From Pedobacter rhizosphaerae (GTDB lineage: Bacteria > Bacteroidota > Bacteroidia > Sphingobacteriales > Sphingobacteriaceae), in the NCBI RefSeq assembly GCF_900111155.1, contig NZ_FOGG01000011.1, positions 128,086 to 171,066 of the forward strand: a DNA stretch of 42,981 nucleotides, written 5' to 3'. The notes under the pieces are model-generated. The model searched no databases, had not been told where the DNA came from, and saw nothing but the letters and a program-made list of their open reading frames with translations. Below, piece after piece: positions 1 to 8,257 of this stretch (the first letter of the stretch is position 1; each line of letters begins with the position of its first letter). The position numbers and the translations under genes are program-made.

Positions 1-393
1 AACCAGCTCACCAACTCACCAGTTAAACAATTAAACCAATTCTCAATCATCAGTTCTCAGTTACCATGCAAACAATTAAGCAATTCAACAATTAAACCAG
101 TTCCCAGTTGCCACCCAAACAATTCAACAGTTAAGCGATTAGACAGTTAAACAATCAAACAACTCTCCAAAGTAACCAGCTCACCAACTCACCAGTTAAA
201 CAATTAAACCAGTTCTCAGTTCCCACCCAAACATTCAACAGTTAAGCGATTAGACAGTTAAACAATCAAACAAACTCAAAAGTAACCAGCTCACCAACTC
301 ACCAGTTAAGCAATTAAACCAGTTCCCAGTTCCCACCCAAACAATTCAACAGTTAAGCGATTAGACAGTTAAACAATCAAACAACTCACCAGT
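1..393. repeat. Tandem intergenic repeat, about 110-bp unit, three copies
   Basis: Three head-to-tail copies begin with AACCAGCTCACCAACTCACC at 1, 174 and 284. Copies 2 and 3 are each 110 bp and nearly identical; copy 1 is about 173 bp because it carries an internal insertion of the same vocabulary. Each unit is itself built of shorter words such as CAGTTAAACAATTAAACC and CAACAGTTAAGCGATTAGACAG. No ORF, RNA gene or promoter consensus is visible, and the array stops just before the stop codon of the minus-strand acetyltransferase. Related words recur at 6715-6800 and 7635-7725. Confidence 0.85.
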
Positions 394-409
394 CAACTAC
401 CGGCTTCCC

Positions 410-892
410 TCAAAGCACCAGCAACATCCAAACATTACAAGCAAAGTGCCCCGAATGCCACAGTGGCCCTGAAAGCGCCTTAAATCCCACTTTCTCATAT
501 AAACCAATCGCTTTTGATAACTCTGGTAACGACTCCAGGTAAACCTCATTGTATCCATAGTGCTGCGCAGACTGAATACTCCTTTCCATCAGCATCTTAC
601 CAATACCTTTTCCTCTTGCTTCTGCTGATACATAATATTTAACCAACTCCACACAGCCTTCTGGCAATCCTTTTGTGGGATAAATACCACAGGCACCCAA
701 AAGCTTTCCATCTTCTTCGGCAAGCCAATAGTCGGCCTTTTCAACTTCAAAAACCTGCCACAAGTGATCAGTAGTCGGGTCAGTATAAACCGTTCCGGGC
801 TTATCAATTTTAAACTCCCGCATTACAGCCCTAATCATTTCAGCAACAGCCTGATTATCCTTTTCTTCTATTTTTCTTAATGTAATGCCCAT
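410..892 (-). CDS. GNAT family N-acetyltransferase
   Basis: A 160-residue protein of the GCN5-related acetyltransferase fold, predicted to move an acetyl group from acetyl-CoA to an unknown amine; cytoplasmic. The acetyl-CoA loop is visible as RGKGIGKMLME about residues 92-102, preceded by the beta-strand VELVKYYV and followed by a YLESLPELSKAIGLYEKVGF segment, typical of the C-terminal half of the fold. The ATG at 892 (MGITLRKI) is preferred; the open frame extends three codons upstream only to a TTG. Its 3' end abuts the tandem repeat array at 1-393. The substrate cannot be told from sequence. Confidence 0.85.
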   Translation of the reverse strand: MGITLRKIEEKDNQAVAEMIRAVMREFKIDKPGTVYTDPTTDHLWQVFEVEKADYWLAEEDGKLLGACGIYPTKGLPEGCVELVKYYVSAEARGKGIGKMLMERSIQSAQHYGYNEVYLESLPELSKAIGLYEKVGFKALSGPLWHSGHFACNVWMLLVL

Positions 893-1008
893 CTTTTCCA
901 ATTTTTCATAAAGTTAGCAATGACTAAGGCTTAAACAAAAACCACCAAACAAAAGGCTGAAAAAAACATTATTAATAAGTAAGAAAATGTTAACCTAATT
1001 ATCTCAGC

Positions 1009-1278
1009 ATGAAAAACGACCCCAAAACAGAGCAACATCCAAATCCATCAGATGATGTCCAGCTTGAAATCGAAACAGTTATCCCTTCAGTAGAAACGGA
1101 AACAGAGAAAAAACCTGGTCTGCCAAATCACAGCAAGGAACCCCTCGTTAAAACTGAAACTCAAGAAGAATCAGAAGATAACAAACCTCAGAATGAAGAA
1201 AAGCAAAAAGAGGCTGCAACACCTCAAAATGATGACGATGATGATGCGCGAGACCAGATAGAAACCATCAGTCCGTAG
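1009..1278 (+). CDS. Small acidic hypothetical protein
   Basis: A predicted 89-residue, very hydrophilic protein rich in Glu, Asp, Lys, Pro and Thr, with an Asp run (DDDDDA) near the C-terminus; no signal peptide, membrane segment or recognised domain. It reads as intrinsically disordered. It starts at an ATG in a 107-bp spacer that also separates it from the divergent acetyltransferase gene. Low complexity makes coding status uncertain, but there is no competing frame. A similarly acidic protein of unknown role lies at 20823-21218. Confidence 0.5.
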   Translation: MKNDPKTEQHPNPSDDVQLEIETVIPSVETETEKKPGLPNHSKEPLVKTETQEESEDNKPQNEEKQKEAATPQNDDDDDARDQIETISP

Positions 1279-1372
1279 TACCTGATGTTAAAGAATGCTA
1301 AACTATCACTACAGCTGAAATAGTTTTGTTAATTTGGCGTTATCAATAGCACATTTATAAAAGAAAACACAA

Positions 1373-1975
1373 ATGAAACAAAAACTATTGCTTTGTCTCT
1401 TCACGATAAGCTTTTTTAGCTGTGGGATAAACAAGCAGGCGCAACAAATAAAAGCGCTGGAAGATTGTACGTATAAAATAACAGGCGTTCAGCAGATCAC
1501 TGTTGCCGGAACAGATGTAAAAAAACTCATCGATCAGCAAAATTTTAACATTGGGAGTTTACCGGGTGTAGCGTTAGGACTATTGCGGAAAGACATTCCT
1601 CTTAGAGCGAATCTTAATCTCGAAATTTCTAATCCATCCAATAGTTTAGCAGCCATTAACCAATTTGAATACAAAATTTTGGTTAACAATACTGATTTGG
1701 CAGAAGGCCTGGTGAATCAGAATGTTAGTATCGCGCAAGGACAAACAGTAAATGTACCGGTTCAACTAACCAGTAATATTTACGGTTTAATTTCTAGTGG
1801 AAATGTTCTTAATGATATTATAAAAGCCGCTCAAAAGGGTTCTTCTTCTAAAGATGAAAAACTTGGATTACTAACCATCAAAATTAAACCTACTTTTATG
1901 TTGGGTAACACTCCGGTAAAATATCCAGGTTACATAACGATTAACAAAGATATCAGCAGTAAAATATTGCTTTAA
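1373..1975 (+). CDS. LEA14-like (WHy-type) lipoprotein
   Basis: A 200-residue predicted lipoprotein: the N-terminus is a basic-hydrophobic signal ending in a lipobox (SFFSC, Cys17). The mature part contains alternating beta segments such as PLRANLNLEISNPSNSLAAI and FEYKILVNNTDLAEG, the pattern of LEA type 2 / WHy domains, in which a conserved N-P pair sits in a strand-turn-strand. Such domains are beta-sandwiches with stress or envelope roles; the exact job here is unknown. The gene is monocistronic and is followed directly by a hairpin terminator shared with the convergent S41 peptidase gene. Confidence 0.7.
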   Translation: MKQKLLLCLFTISFFSCGINKQAQQIKALEDCTYKITGVQQITVAGTDVKKLIDQQNFNIGSLPGVALGLLRKDIPLRANLNLEISNPSNSLAAINQFEYKILVNNTDLAEGLVNQNVSIAQGQTVNVPVQLTSNIYGLISSGNVLNDIIKAAQKGSSSKDEKLGLLTIKIKPTFMLGNTPVKYPGYITINKDISSKILL

Positions 1976-1989
1976 ACGACCTTAAAATG

Positions 1990-2026
1990 AAAAAGGGGCC
2001 ATCTTATAAATGTCCCCCTTTTTTTT
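1990..2026. terminator. Bidirectional rho-independent terminator
   Basis: AAAAAGGGG and CCCCCTTTTTT form an A/G-C/T hairpin with an about 15-nt loop in the 70-bp gap between two convergent genes. A-rich on the left and T-rich on the right, it can terminate transcription from both sides. Confidence 0.75.
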
Positions 2027-2044
2027 ATCTCATATTGACTAATC

Positions 2045-3646
2045 CTAAAAGCTTCCTTTTGGAGTCATAACCATTCCTTTAAAGCGATGCTGATCTAAAG
2101 TAGCTTGAACAGTGTTTATCTGTGTGGTCGACAATTTAGCATCAACAGTAGCTGAAGTTGTTTTTAAGCTTGCCGTTTTTTTAACAGGATCAATAAAACT
2201 TCCCTTTTCAGCATAAGTTAGTGCATAATAGAGTAAAGTTTCAGCTGTATCTCCCCAGGCACTGTTGAAATCACCGTAAGCTTCCTTATCTACGGCCATC
2301 CCAGAATAGTAACCTCCTACCCCACTTTGATTTTTGGTTTCAAATTCCGGGATATACATCTCGAAATCGTCAATTCTGATTGGGAAGAATCCTACAGGCT
2401 TACCATAAGTTCTTTCCCCAATGATCTTCACATCCATTACAGGCTTCAAACTATTGATGGTTAACTCGCTGGCGGATGCTGTTGAGTGAGAGACCAGAAA
2501 ATAAACCCTGCTTAATGCTAAAGAACCAGACTTAGCAAATTTTTCCACATTATCAGCAGCGGTAGGCGAATAATTCAAATCAGCATAGGTAGCATACTTT
2601 CCATTTACACCTGTAGTAAAGGGCTGCAATTTACCTGAATTATCAAGTAAGGGTTGATGAGCTAAAACCGATGCCTTTCTTTGTGCCGTAGTTAAGTTCT
2701 GAAGATAACTGTTATAATAAGTCGTATACATCGTATTGCCAGTTTGCGCTGCTGGAGCGGCCAAATTGACAATTTGGGTAGCTGTAGATACATAACCTCC
2801 ACCGTTATAACGTAAATCAACAATCAATTCCGTTATACCTTCTGCCGAAAAATTATTAAAGGCATTGTTTAAGGCGGTTGTAACATTATTTGTAAAGCTA
2901 TTAAAAACAATATATCCTACTTTCTTAGAACCAACGGTATATACGTGGGTATATAAAATAGGATTAACAGTATAAGGAGCACTATTTACCACCACACTTT
3001 TTACATTACCATTTAAATCCTCAAAGGTTAGGCTAACACTTGGGTTACCACCGAAAATAGCATTATTCAAAAAACTAATGATCCCATCGGAAGTGATATT
3101 CAGATTTGTGCGTCCATTTACACTGGTTATCCTGCATCCTCTGGTTAAGCCTTGCGTGCTAGCTGGTGAGTTTGCATATACATACTTTACCCGGAAATCA
3201 TTCACCGTCTGGTAATCGGCAGAGAAGCCATAATCATTGGCCGTGCCATTTACATCCGCTTTTAATGCAGCTGTTTTTCCTGTAGTGGATACATAATCTA
3301 AAAAAGAATATTTCGGATCAGTGCTATTACTTACATACTCATAAGGTTTTCCAGTTGTCGGATCAGTAGAATACTGCGTTAATGCATAAAGCTCTGCCTC
3401 ATTGGAACTGAAGGCTCTGGGCTTAAACACATCATAAGTAGGCAGCGAAGTATTCCAATAGTAGAGTTCTTTAGCATAAAGAAACATAGAATCCCTTGTT
3501 AATTCGGTACGGGTACCGGTTGTTGGGATGGTTGTAGTGGTTGTAGAAGTCTCTTCCGGTGTTGCCGTATTTTTCTTACAAGAGATGAAGATGCTTAAAC
3601 TTAAAAGCACCAGAACGATACGGTATCCCAATTTGTTATTTTTCAT
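2045..3646 (-). CDS. S41 family C-terminal processing peptidase, lipoprotein
   Basis: A 533-residue secreted serine protease of the tail-specific / CtpA type. The start at 3646 (MKNNKLGYRIV) gives a clean lipoprotein signal ending in SIFISC; the frame extends 13 codons further upstream but that would bury the signal. A PDZ-like region around residues 140-220 (YANSPASTQGLTRGCRITSV) precedes the catalytic domain. The catalytic domain shows ELIVDLRYNGGGY, the nucleophile block STASASELTI, and the general-base Lys in GERTYGKPVG, all standard for MEROPS S41. It is expected to act in the periplasm or at the cell surface on unfolded or tagged proteins. It is monocistronic and convergent with the LEA14-like gene. 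Confidence 0.9.
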   Translation of the reverse strand: MKNNKLGYRIVLVLLSLSIFISCKKNTATPEETSTTTTTIPTTGTRTELTRDSMFLYAKELYYWNTSLPTYDVFKPRAFSSNEAELYALTQYSTDPTTGKPYEYVSNSTDPKYSFLDYVSTTGKTAALKADVNGTANDYGFSADYQTVNDFRVKYVYANSPASTQGLTRGCRITSVNGRTNLNITSDGIISFLNNAIFGGNPSVSLTFEDLNGNVKSVVVNSAPYTVNPILYTHVYTVGSKKVGYIVFNSFTNNVTTALNNAFNNFSAEGITELIVDLRYNGGGYVSTATQIVNLAAPAAQTGNTMYTTYYNSYLQNLTTAQRKASVLAHQPLLDNSGKLQPFTTGVNGKYATYADLNYSPTAADNVEKFAKSGSLALSRVYFLVSHSTASASELTINSLKPVMDVKIIGERTYGKPVGFFPIRIDDFEMYIPEFETKNQSGVGGYYSGMAVDKEAYGDFNSAWGDTAETLLYYALTYAEKGSFIDPVKKTASLKTTSATVDAKLSTTQINTVQATLDQHRFKGMVMTPKGSF

Positions 3647-4000
3647 GTAGAATTTTATCACCTGTTTATCTATATACGTACGCACCGCATTTCAAGTTGT
3701 GTGAGGGCGTAACTTTTTACGTATCAACTAACTAAATTTAATCTCTTTTATTGCGCAGTATCCATCATGTATCTTAGAAAAGCGTTTATCTGTTGATTAA
3801 ATTACTTAGGAATGAGAAACAGCTATGATTTAGTGTTATATAAATATAAGAAGAAATATTGTTAAATAAAATGTCTTCGATTACTATAATCTTAAGCTTA
3901 GTTGTATTTTTTTGCCAATCTGCCCCCATAAAATGTCGCCTTTACACCGTTTAATTTAAATCATAAGGTTAGATATTTGATCTATAAAAAACAATCGACC
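3647..4000. other. Intergenic region, divergent promoters presumed
   Basis: A 354-bp AT-rich spacer between the divergent S41 peptidase and DUF1801 genes. I see no ORF, RNA gene or strong repeat. Both promoters should lie here, but no exact TTTG-N19-TAnnTTTG pair could be assigned. Confidence 0.5.
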
Positions 4001-4357
4001 ATGAGCATTAACCCCAAAGTAGCAGATTTTATGACTACAGTAGCGCATCCTTTAAAAGAAGAAATGGAAAAGCTGATCCAAATTATTTCCAGTAACCCTC
4101 AGATAACCAGCGACATTAAATGGGGCGGACCAAGCTTCAGATTTAAAGAAGACATGGCCACCATTAATCCTAAAATCAAAAACTATGTAGTAGTTGTTTT
4201 CCATAAAGCGGCTCTGCTCAAAAGTGATTTTGGCTTTCTGGAAGATGCGGGCAAGGGCAAATCCTATGGAAAGTTTTACAGCATGGATGATGTGCTCAGA
4301 AACGAACAGGGAATAAAGCTTGCAGTACAAAATTGGATTGAGATAATGGAACAATAA
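4001..4357 (+). CDS. DUF1801 (YdhG-like) domain protein
   Basis: A 118-residue cytoplasmic protein matching the DUF1801 / YdhG-like pattern: an N-terminal helix (KEEMEKLIQIISS), a central TSDIKWGGPSFRF strand-turn motif, then a beta strand NYVVVVFHKAALL and a final helix. Members are small, often found beside SRPBCC proteins, and have no established enzymatic role. ATG 4001 is preferred over a TTG 24 bp upstream. The SRPBCC gene follows after 23 bp, so the two are probably co-transcribed. Confidence 0.75.
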   Translation: MSINPKVADFMTTVAHPLKEEMEKLIQIISSNPQITSDIKWGGPSFRFKEDMATINPKIKNYVVVVFHKAALLKSDFGFLEDAGKGKSYGKFYSMDDVLRNEQGIKLAVQNWIEIMEQ

Positions 4358-4380
4358 TGATTACTTAAATTTTTAATACC

Positions 4381-4830
4381 ATGGAAAAGATAACATTCAC
4401 CAACGAAATTGATGCCAGTGTAGAGAAAGTATGGGATACACTCTTCGGCACAGAAACCTACCCACAATGGACAGTAGTTTTTACCGAAGGATCTGCTGTA
4501 GAAACCGATTGGAAAAAAGGAAGCAAAGCCCTGTTTACAGATGGCAAGGGCAATGGAATGGTTTCTGAAATTGCAGAAAGTATCCCAAATGAATTCATGT
4601 CTATCAAACACCTTGGAGAGCTCAAAGATGGAAAAGAAACCTTTCCCGAAGGATGGGAAGCTTCCTTCGAGAATTATGAACTCAAAGAGAAAGCAGGTAA
4701 GACAGAATTAACGGTATCTATGGATACGAATAAAGAATGGAAAGAATATTTCGAAAACGTTTGGCCAAAAGCCATAGAAAAAATTAAAGAAATTGCGCAA
4801 GGTACACGAAAATACCATGTAGAAACTTAA
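4381..4830 (+). CDS. SRPBCC / AHSA1-like domain protein
   Basis: A 149-residue protein with the START-like SRPBCC fold: it opens with ITFTNEIDASVEKVWDTLF, the classic first strand and helix of Activator of Hsp90 ATPase homologues, followed by YPQWTVVF and a C-terminal long helix (WKEYFENVWPKAIEKIKEIA). Such proteins bind hydrophobic ligands in a helix-grip pocket; the ligand here is unknown. It follows the DUF1801 gene by 23 bp, a common pairing in Bacteroidota. Its end lies about 45 bp before the tRNA terminator on the opposite strand. Confidence 0.8.
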   Translation: MEKITFTNEIDASVEKVWDTLFGTETYPQWTVVFTEGSAVETDWKKGSKALFTDGKGNGMVSEIAESIPNEFMSIKHLGELKDGKETFPEGWEASFENYELKEKAGKTELTVSMDTNKEWKEYFENVWPKAIEKIKEIAQGTRKYHVET

Positions 4831-4873
4831 GAAATAAGTTTTGAGTACCCCTAGAAAAATAATGAATTTAAAC

Positions 4874-4902
4874 AAAAAGCCTCTAGAAAATCTAGAGGCT
4901 TT
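4874..4902 (-). terminator. Terminator of tRNA-Phe copy 1
   Basis: GCCTCTAGA and TCTAGAGGC (4879-4887 and 4891-4899) form a perfect 9-bp stem with a 3-nt loop. Read on the minus strand it is followed by a T tract, directly downstream of the tRNA. Confidence 0.85.
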
Positions 4903-4904
4903 AC

Positions 4905-4980
4905 TGGTGGTGCCACCTGGATTCGAACCAGGGACACAAGGATTTTCAGTCCTTTGCTCTACCGACTGAGCTATGGCACC
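4905..4980 (-). tRNA. tRNA-Phe (GAA), CCA encoded
   Basis: The reverse strand folds as a full cloverleaf: acceptor GGTGCCA / TGGCACC, D-arm GCTC..GAGC, anticodon stem AAGGA / TCCTT around the loop CTGAAAA (anticodon GAA), and T-arm CCTGG TTCGAAT CCAGG. Discriminator A is followed by a genomically encoded CCA (4905-4907). The body is 73 nt, identical to the second copy at 5112-5184. Confidence 0.98.
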
Positions 4981-4995
4981 TTTGTTTTGGGATTG

Positions 4996-5025
4996 CAAAT
5001 GTAGTGTTCTTTTTGTCAATTCCAA
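4996..5025 (-). promoter_or_regulatory. Bacteroidota-type promoter of tRNA-Phe copy 1
   Basis: On the minus strand TACATTTG (4996-5003) is an exact TAnnTTTG -7 element, preceded after 19 nt by TTG (5023-5025) as the -33 element. It ends 15 bp upstream of the tRNA. The same element precedes copy 2. Confidence 0.8.
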
Positions 5026-5111
5026 GCAGGCAATTATATTTTTATTCCAAAAAACGCATTGCCCTCTACTTAATAAAAAAGCCCCTCGTTTAATAGAAAG
5101 GCTTTAGGAAG

Positions 5112-5184
5112 TGGTGCCACCTGGATTCGAACCAGGGACACAAGGATTTTCAGTCCTTTGCTCTACCGACTGAGCTATGGCACC
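5112..5184 (-). tRNA. tRNA-Phe (GAA), CCA not encoded
   Basis: Identical over all 73 nt to the tRNA at 4908-4980, with anticodon GAA. Unlike copy 1, the bases after the discriminator read CTT, so CCA must be added post-transcriptionally. A GC-poor stretch with a T-rich minus-strand tail (about 5083-5105) lies downstream and may terminate it. Confidence 0.98.
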
Positions 5185-5199
5185 TCCCGTTTGGGATTG

Positions 5200-5229
5200 C
5201 AAATGTAGTGTTCTTTTTTCAAAAGCAAA
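5200..5229 (-). promoter_or_regulatory. Bacteroidota-type promoter of tRNA-Phe copy 2
   Basis: On the minus strand TACATTTG (5200-5207) matches TAnnTTTG, with TTTG (5226-5229) 18 nt upstream. The flank TTTGGGATTGCAAATGTAG is shared with the copy 1 promoter, so the duplication included the promoter. Confidence 0.8.
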
Positions 5230-5415
5230 ACTTTTTTTTCAAAAAACACCTCGTCTATTGATTATCAGTCAATTATTTTTCATTTCTTTTCAAACCCATA
5301 AAATGAAACGGACTTAGAATCAGTATAAACTAAAAATTTTAAGCATTTTTTTATGCATGCATAGTAAATTATTCGGATTAATTATCCTAATTTAGCGCTA
5401 ACAATATTAAAATGC

Positions 5416-6711
5416 ATGGTAGCACAGATTATTTTTCTAGTACTAACACTTGCAGCAATCGCGCTGTTCACAATTAACCTGCGAAAAATAATTCGCAACA
5501 TCCGTTTAGGCAAACCGGCCGATCGCAATGATCAACCGCAAAAAAGATTGATGACTATGCTGAGGGTAGCATTCGGTCAATCGAAGATGGTGGTACGCCC
5601 TATCCCTGCCCTACTACACTTCTTTGTTTACATAGGCTTTGTGATCATCAATATTGAGGTATTGGAGATTATGATTGATGGTATCTTTGGTACCCATCGT
5701 ATTTTTAATGGCCTCGGGGGGTTATATAACTTCCTTATTGGTTCTTTCGAAATTTTAGCCCTAACGGTTTGGGTTTCCTGCGCAATTTTTCTAATTCGTA
5801 GAAACATTTTAAAAATGAAGCGCTTTACAGGTGTGGAGATGACTACCTGGCCTAAATCAGACGCCAACTATATCCTCATAACCGAAATCTTGTTAATGAG
5901 TGCATTTTTACTCATGAATGCAGCAGATGCTAAGTTACAGGCCCTAGGTGCTAGCCATTACGTGCAGGCGGGAGCATTTCCGGTTAGTCAGTTCCTGATG
6001 GATTTATTGCCTGATTCAGAATCCGCATTAATAGCGGTAGAAAGAGGCTGTTGGTGGTTTCACATTATTGGAATTCTCGCTTTCTTAAATTATTTGCCCT
6101 ACTCTAAGCATTTCCATATCCTTTTTGCCTTCCCCAATACTTATTTTTCAAATCTCGAACCCAAGGGAGAATTTACCAATATGGCATCAGTAACCAATGA
6201 GGTTAAAGCCATGCTCGATCCCTCATTTGTACCTGCAGAAACAGAACCGGGTAAATTCGGCGCTAAAGATGTAACCGATTTAACCTGGGTAAACCTCATG
6301 AATGCGTACACCTGTACCGAATGCGGGCGCTGTACATCAGTTTGTCCGGCAAATATTACAGGGAAACTGCTATCACCGAGAAAGATTATGATGGATACCC
6401 GCGATCGCATCACAGAAGTTGGACAAAATATTGATAAGCACGGTGCAGACCATCAGGATGGAAAGTCATTATTAGACGACTACATCAGCAGAGAAGAGAT
6501 TTGGGCATGTACGAGTTGTAACGCATGCGTTCAGGCTTGTCCGGTTAACATTGACCCATTACAGATTATTATCGATTTGCGCAGATACGCCGTGATGGAG
6601 GAATCGCAGGCACCTTCGAGTATTAATGCCATGATGGGCAACATTGAAAACAATCAGGCACCATGGAAATACTCTCCTGCCGATCGCTTTAATTGGGCGG
6701 AAGGAGATTAG
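5416..6711 (+). CDS. Membrane-bound Fe-S (heterodisulfide reductase-like) electron-transfer protein
   Basis: A 431-residue protein with about five hydrophobic segments in the first 230 residues (the first being VAQIIFLVLTLAAIALFTI) and a cytoplasmic C-terminal ferredoxin domain. Two 4Fe-4S motifs are visible: CTECGRCTSVCP from about residue 299 and CTSCNACVQACP from about 365. The layout matches HdrE/NarI-like membrane segments joined to a GlpC/HdrD-type iron-sulfur domain. The CCG-domain gene that would complete an HdrD-type module follows 123 bp downstream. It probably passes electrons between a soluble dehydrogenase and the quinone pool; the electron donor is not evident. The start at 5416 is chosen because the ATG at 5412 is out of frame. 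Confidence 0.85.
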   Translation: MVAQIIFLVLTLAAIALFTINLRKIIRNIRLGKPADRNDQPQKRLMTMLRVAFGQSKMVVRPIPALLHFFVYIGFVIINIEVLEIMIDGIFGTHRIFNGLGGLYNFLIGSFEILALTVWVSCAIFLIRRNILKMKRFTGVEMTTWPKSDANYILITEILLMSAFLLMNAADAKLQALGASHYVQAGAFPVSQFLMDLLPDSESALIAVERGCWWFHIIGILAFLNYLPYSKHFHILFAFPNTYFSNLEPKGEFTNMASVTNEVKAMLDPSFVPAETEPGKFGAKDVTDLTWVNLMNAYTCTECGRCTSVCPANITGKLLSPRKIMMDTRDRITEVGQNIDKHGADHQDGKSLLDDYISREEIWACTSCNACVQACPVNIDPLQIIIDLRRYAVMEESQAPSSINAMMGNIENNQAPWKYSPADRFNWAEGD

Positions 6712-6834
6712 TTAGTTCGTTGACGGTTCTAATTGGAAGATTTCAATTAAACAGATCGACGCTCAAACAATTTAACAGTTAATCATTTAATCCGTTAACG
6801 CGCTAAAACAGCGTTAACCTTTTACAATACAGAA

Positions 6835-7623
6835 ATGGAATTTAAAGTCCCTACAATGGCCGAATTAATGGCGGCAGGAGAAGAACCAGAAATCTTATTT
6901 TGGGTAGGATGTGCAGGCAGCTACGATGAGAGAGCACAGAAGATTACCCGCGACATTTGCAAGATTCTTCACCACGTGGGGATAAAATACGCTGTATTGG
7001 GAACCGAAGAAAGTTGCACAGGGGATCCTGCAAAGCGTGCAGGAAATGAGTTTCTTTTCCAAATGCAGGCCATGACCAATATTGAGATTCTAAATGCTTA
7101 TAACATTAAGAAAATCGTTACAGGCTGCCCGCATTGTTTCAATACCATTAAAAATGAATATCCTGGCCTTGGCGGCACTTATGAAGTGATTCATCATACA
7201 CAACTGATTCAGGATTTAATTAACGAAGGGAAGCTAAAAGCTGAGGGCGGAGAAAGTTTCAAAGGTAAAAAGATTACTTTTCATGATCCATGTTACCTCG
7301 GAAGAGCAAATGGTGTATATGAAGCCCCAAGAAAGGCTCTCGAAGTTTTAGATGCACAATTAGTGGAGATGAAACGCTGCAAAAGTAATGGCCTTTGCTG
7401 TGGTGCCGGAGGTGCCCAAATGTTTAAAGAGCCAGAAAAAGGAAATAAGGATATTAACGTTGAACGCATTGACGAAGCGCTACAAACTAACCCACAAGTT
7501 ATTGCCGCTGGCTGCCCCTTCTGCATGACCATGTTAAGTGATGGCGTAAAACTGAAAGACAAAGAACAAGAAGTTAAGGTTTTAGATATTGCGGAAATCA
7601 CCGCAAGAGCAAATGGGCTTTAA
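6835..7623 (+). CDS. CCG-domain Fe-S oxidoreductase (HdrD/LldE/GlpC-like)
   Basis: A 262-residue soluble protein with two cysteine-rich CCG domains, the type that ligates non-canonical iron-sulfur clusters in heterodisulfide reductase HdrB/D, GlpC and LldE. Domain 1 shows FWVGCAGSYDERAQ, ESCTGDP and TGCPHC; domain 2 shows HDPCYLGRANGVYEAPRKAL, GLCCGAGGAQMF and AAGCPFCMTML. It has no signal peptide or membrane segment, so it should dock on the membrane Fe-S protein encoded immediately upstream. The 123-bp gap holds words of the dispersed repeat family seen at 1-393. Confidence 0.88.
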   Translation: MEFKVPTMAELMAAGEEPEILFWVGCAGSYDERAQKITRDICKILHHVGIKYAVLGTEESCTGDPAKRAGNEFLFQMQAMTNIEILNAYNIKKIVTGCPHCFNTIKNEYPGLGGTYEVIHHTQLIQDLINEGKLKAEGGESFKGKKITFHDPCYLGRANGVYEAPRKALEVLDAQLVEMKRCKSNGLCCGAGGAQMFKEPEKGNKDINVERIDEALQTNPQVIAAGCPFCMTMLSDGVKLKDKEQEVKVLDIAEITARANGL

Positions 7624-7634
7624 AGAATTGCGGT

Positions 7635-7725
7635 GAATTGTTTAATTGTTGAACTGTTTAATTGTTGAACTGAAAATTGCCAACTGTTAACTGCAAACTG
7701 TTAACTGCAAACTGTTAACTGAACT
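7635..7725. repeat. Short-word intergenic repeat (GTTAACTG / TTTAATTGTTGAACTG)
   Basis: Two copies of GTTTAATTGTTGAACTG at 7649-7673 are followed by three copies of AACTGTTAACTGCAA (7681-7722). The words are the reverse complement of those in the 1-393 array (for example CAGTTAAACAATTAAAC). It lies between two convergent genes and has no coding potential. Confidence 0.7.
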
Positions 7726-7731
7726 GCTTTC

Positions 7732-8205
7732 TCAGGGATGCTGGTTACCACATATCTTCGCAAAATTCTCTTTAATTAAATTAAGGTCTTCGGCCTCGAT
7801 ATTTTTTAATGGAATAATAACTTGGGTAGCCATAGAATCTACATCCCCTCCTCTATCCTTATAGGTTTGAACAATCACATCTTCGCCTTTGGTATACAGG
7901 TACAGCTTTCCCGAAATATTATTACCATAATAATCCATATCCTTAAACTTAGAAAGCTTGAAAGAGAAATATTCGGTTTTTCCATTGTTAAAATAACGCT
8001 TATACCTGCAAAAGCCATTGTTAGTAACATTAAGTTCGTAGCGCTTGATTTGAGTGCTTTCCTGACTAAAATCGTAATGATCAGTAAATGATTTCTGTAG
8101 ATTACCTACATATTGCTCGATAGATTCGGGATCTGAGAATGCCAATAAAAACGTGGAAAAAGCAACAATTGAGATAGTTTTCAAGTGCAATGTAAACTTT
8201 TTCAT
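7732..8205 (-). CDS. Secreted hypothetical protein
   Basis: A 157-residue protein not recognised by name. The start at 8205 (MKKFTLHLKTISIVAFSTFL) gives a Sec signal peptide with a likely cleavage after LLAFS; the frame extends seven codons further upstream. The mature part is mixed alpha/beta with strands such as YELNVTNNGFCRYKRYF and KLYLYTKGEDVIVQTYKD, and two cysteines. It is probably periplasmic. Its 5' region is shared divergently with the gene at 8258, about 50 bp away. Function is unknown. Confidence 0.65.
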   Translation of the reverse strand: MKKFTLHLKTISIVAFSTFLLAFSDPESIEQYVGNLQKSFTDHYDFSQESTQIKRYELNVTNNGFCRYKRYFNNGKTEYFSFKLSKFKDMDYYGNNISGKLYLYTKGEDVIVQTYKDRGGDVDSMATQVIIPLKNIEAEDLNLIKENFAKICGNQHP

Positions 8206-8257
8206 AAGGCTGATGTTTTTAGACAAACCAATTTAATTAAAATGGTAAATTTGTAGT

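Noticed and set aside
1..393. Possible CRISPR array
   Set aside because: The repeats are about 110 bp, near identical throughout, with no 20-40 bp repeat alternating with unique spacers, and no cas genes are near.
4708..5025. Open frame running across the tRNA-Phe gene on the minus strand
   Set aside because: It reads through the tRNA, its terminator and antisense to the SRPBCC gene; it has no independent support.
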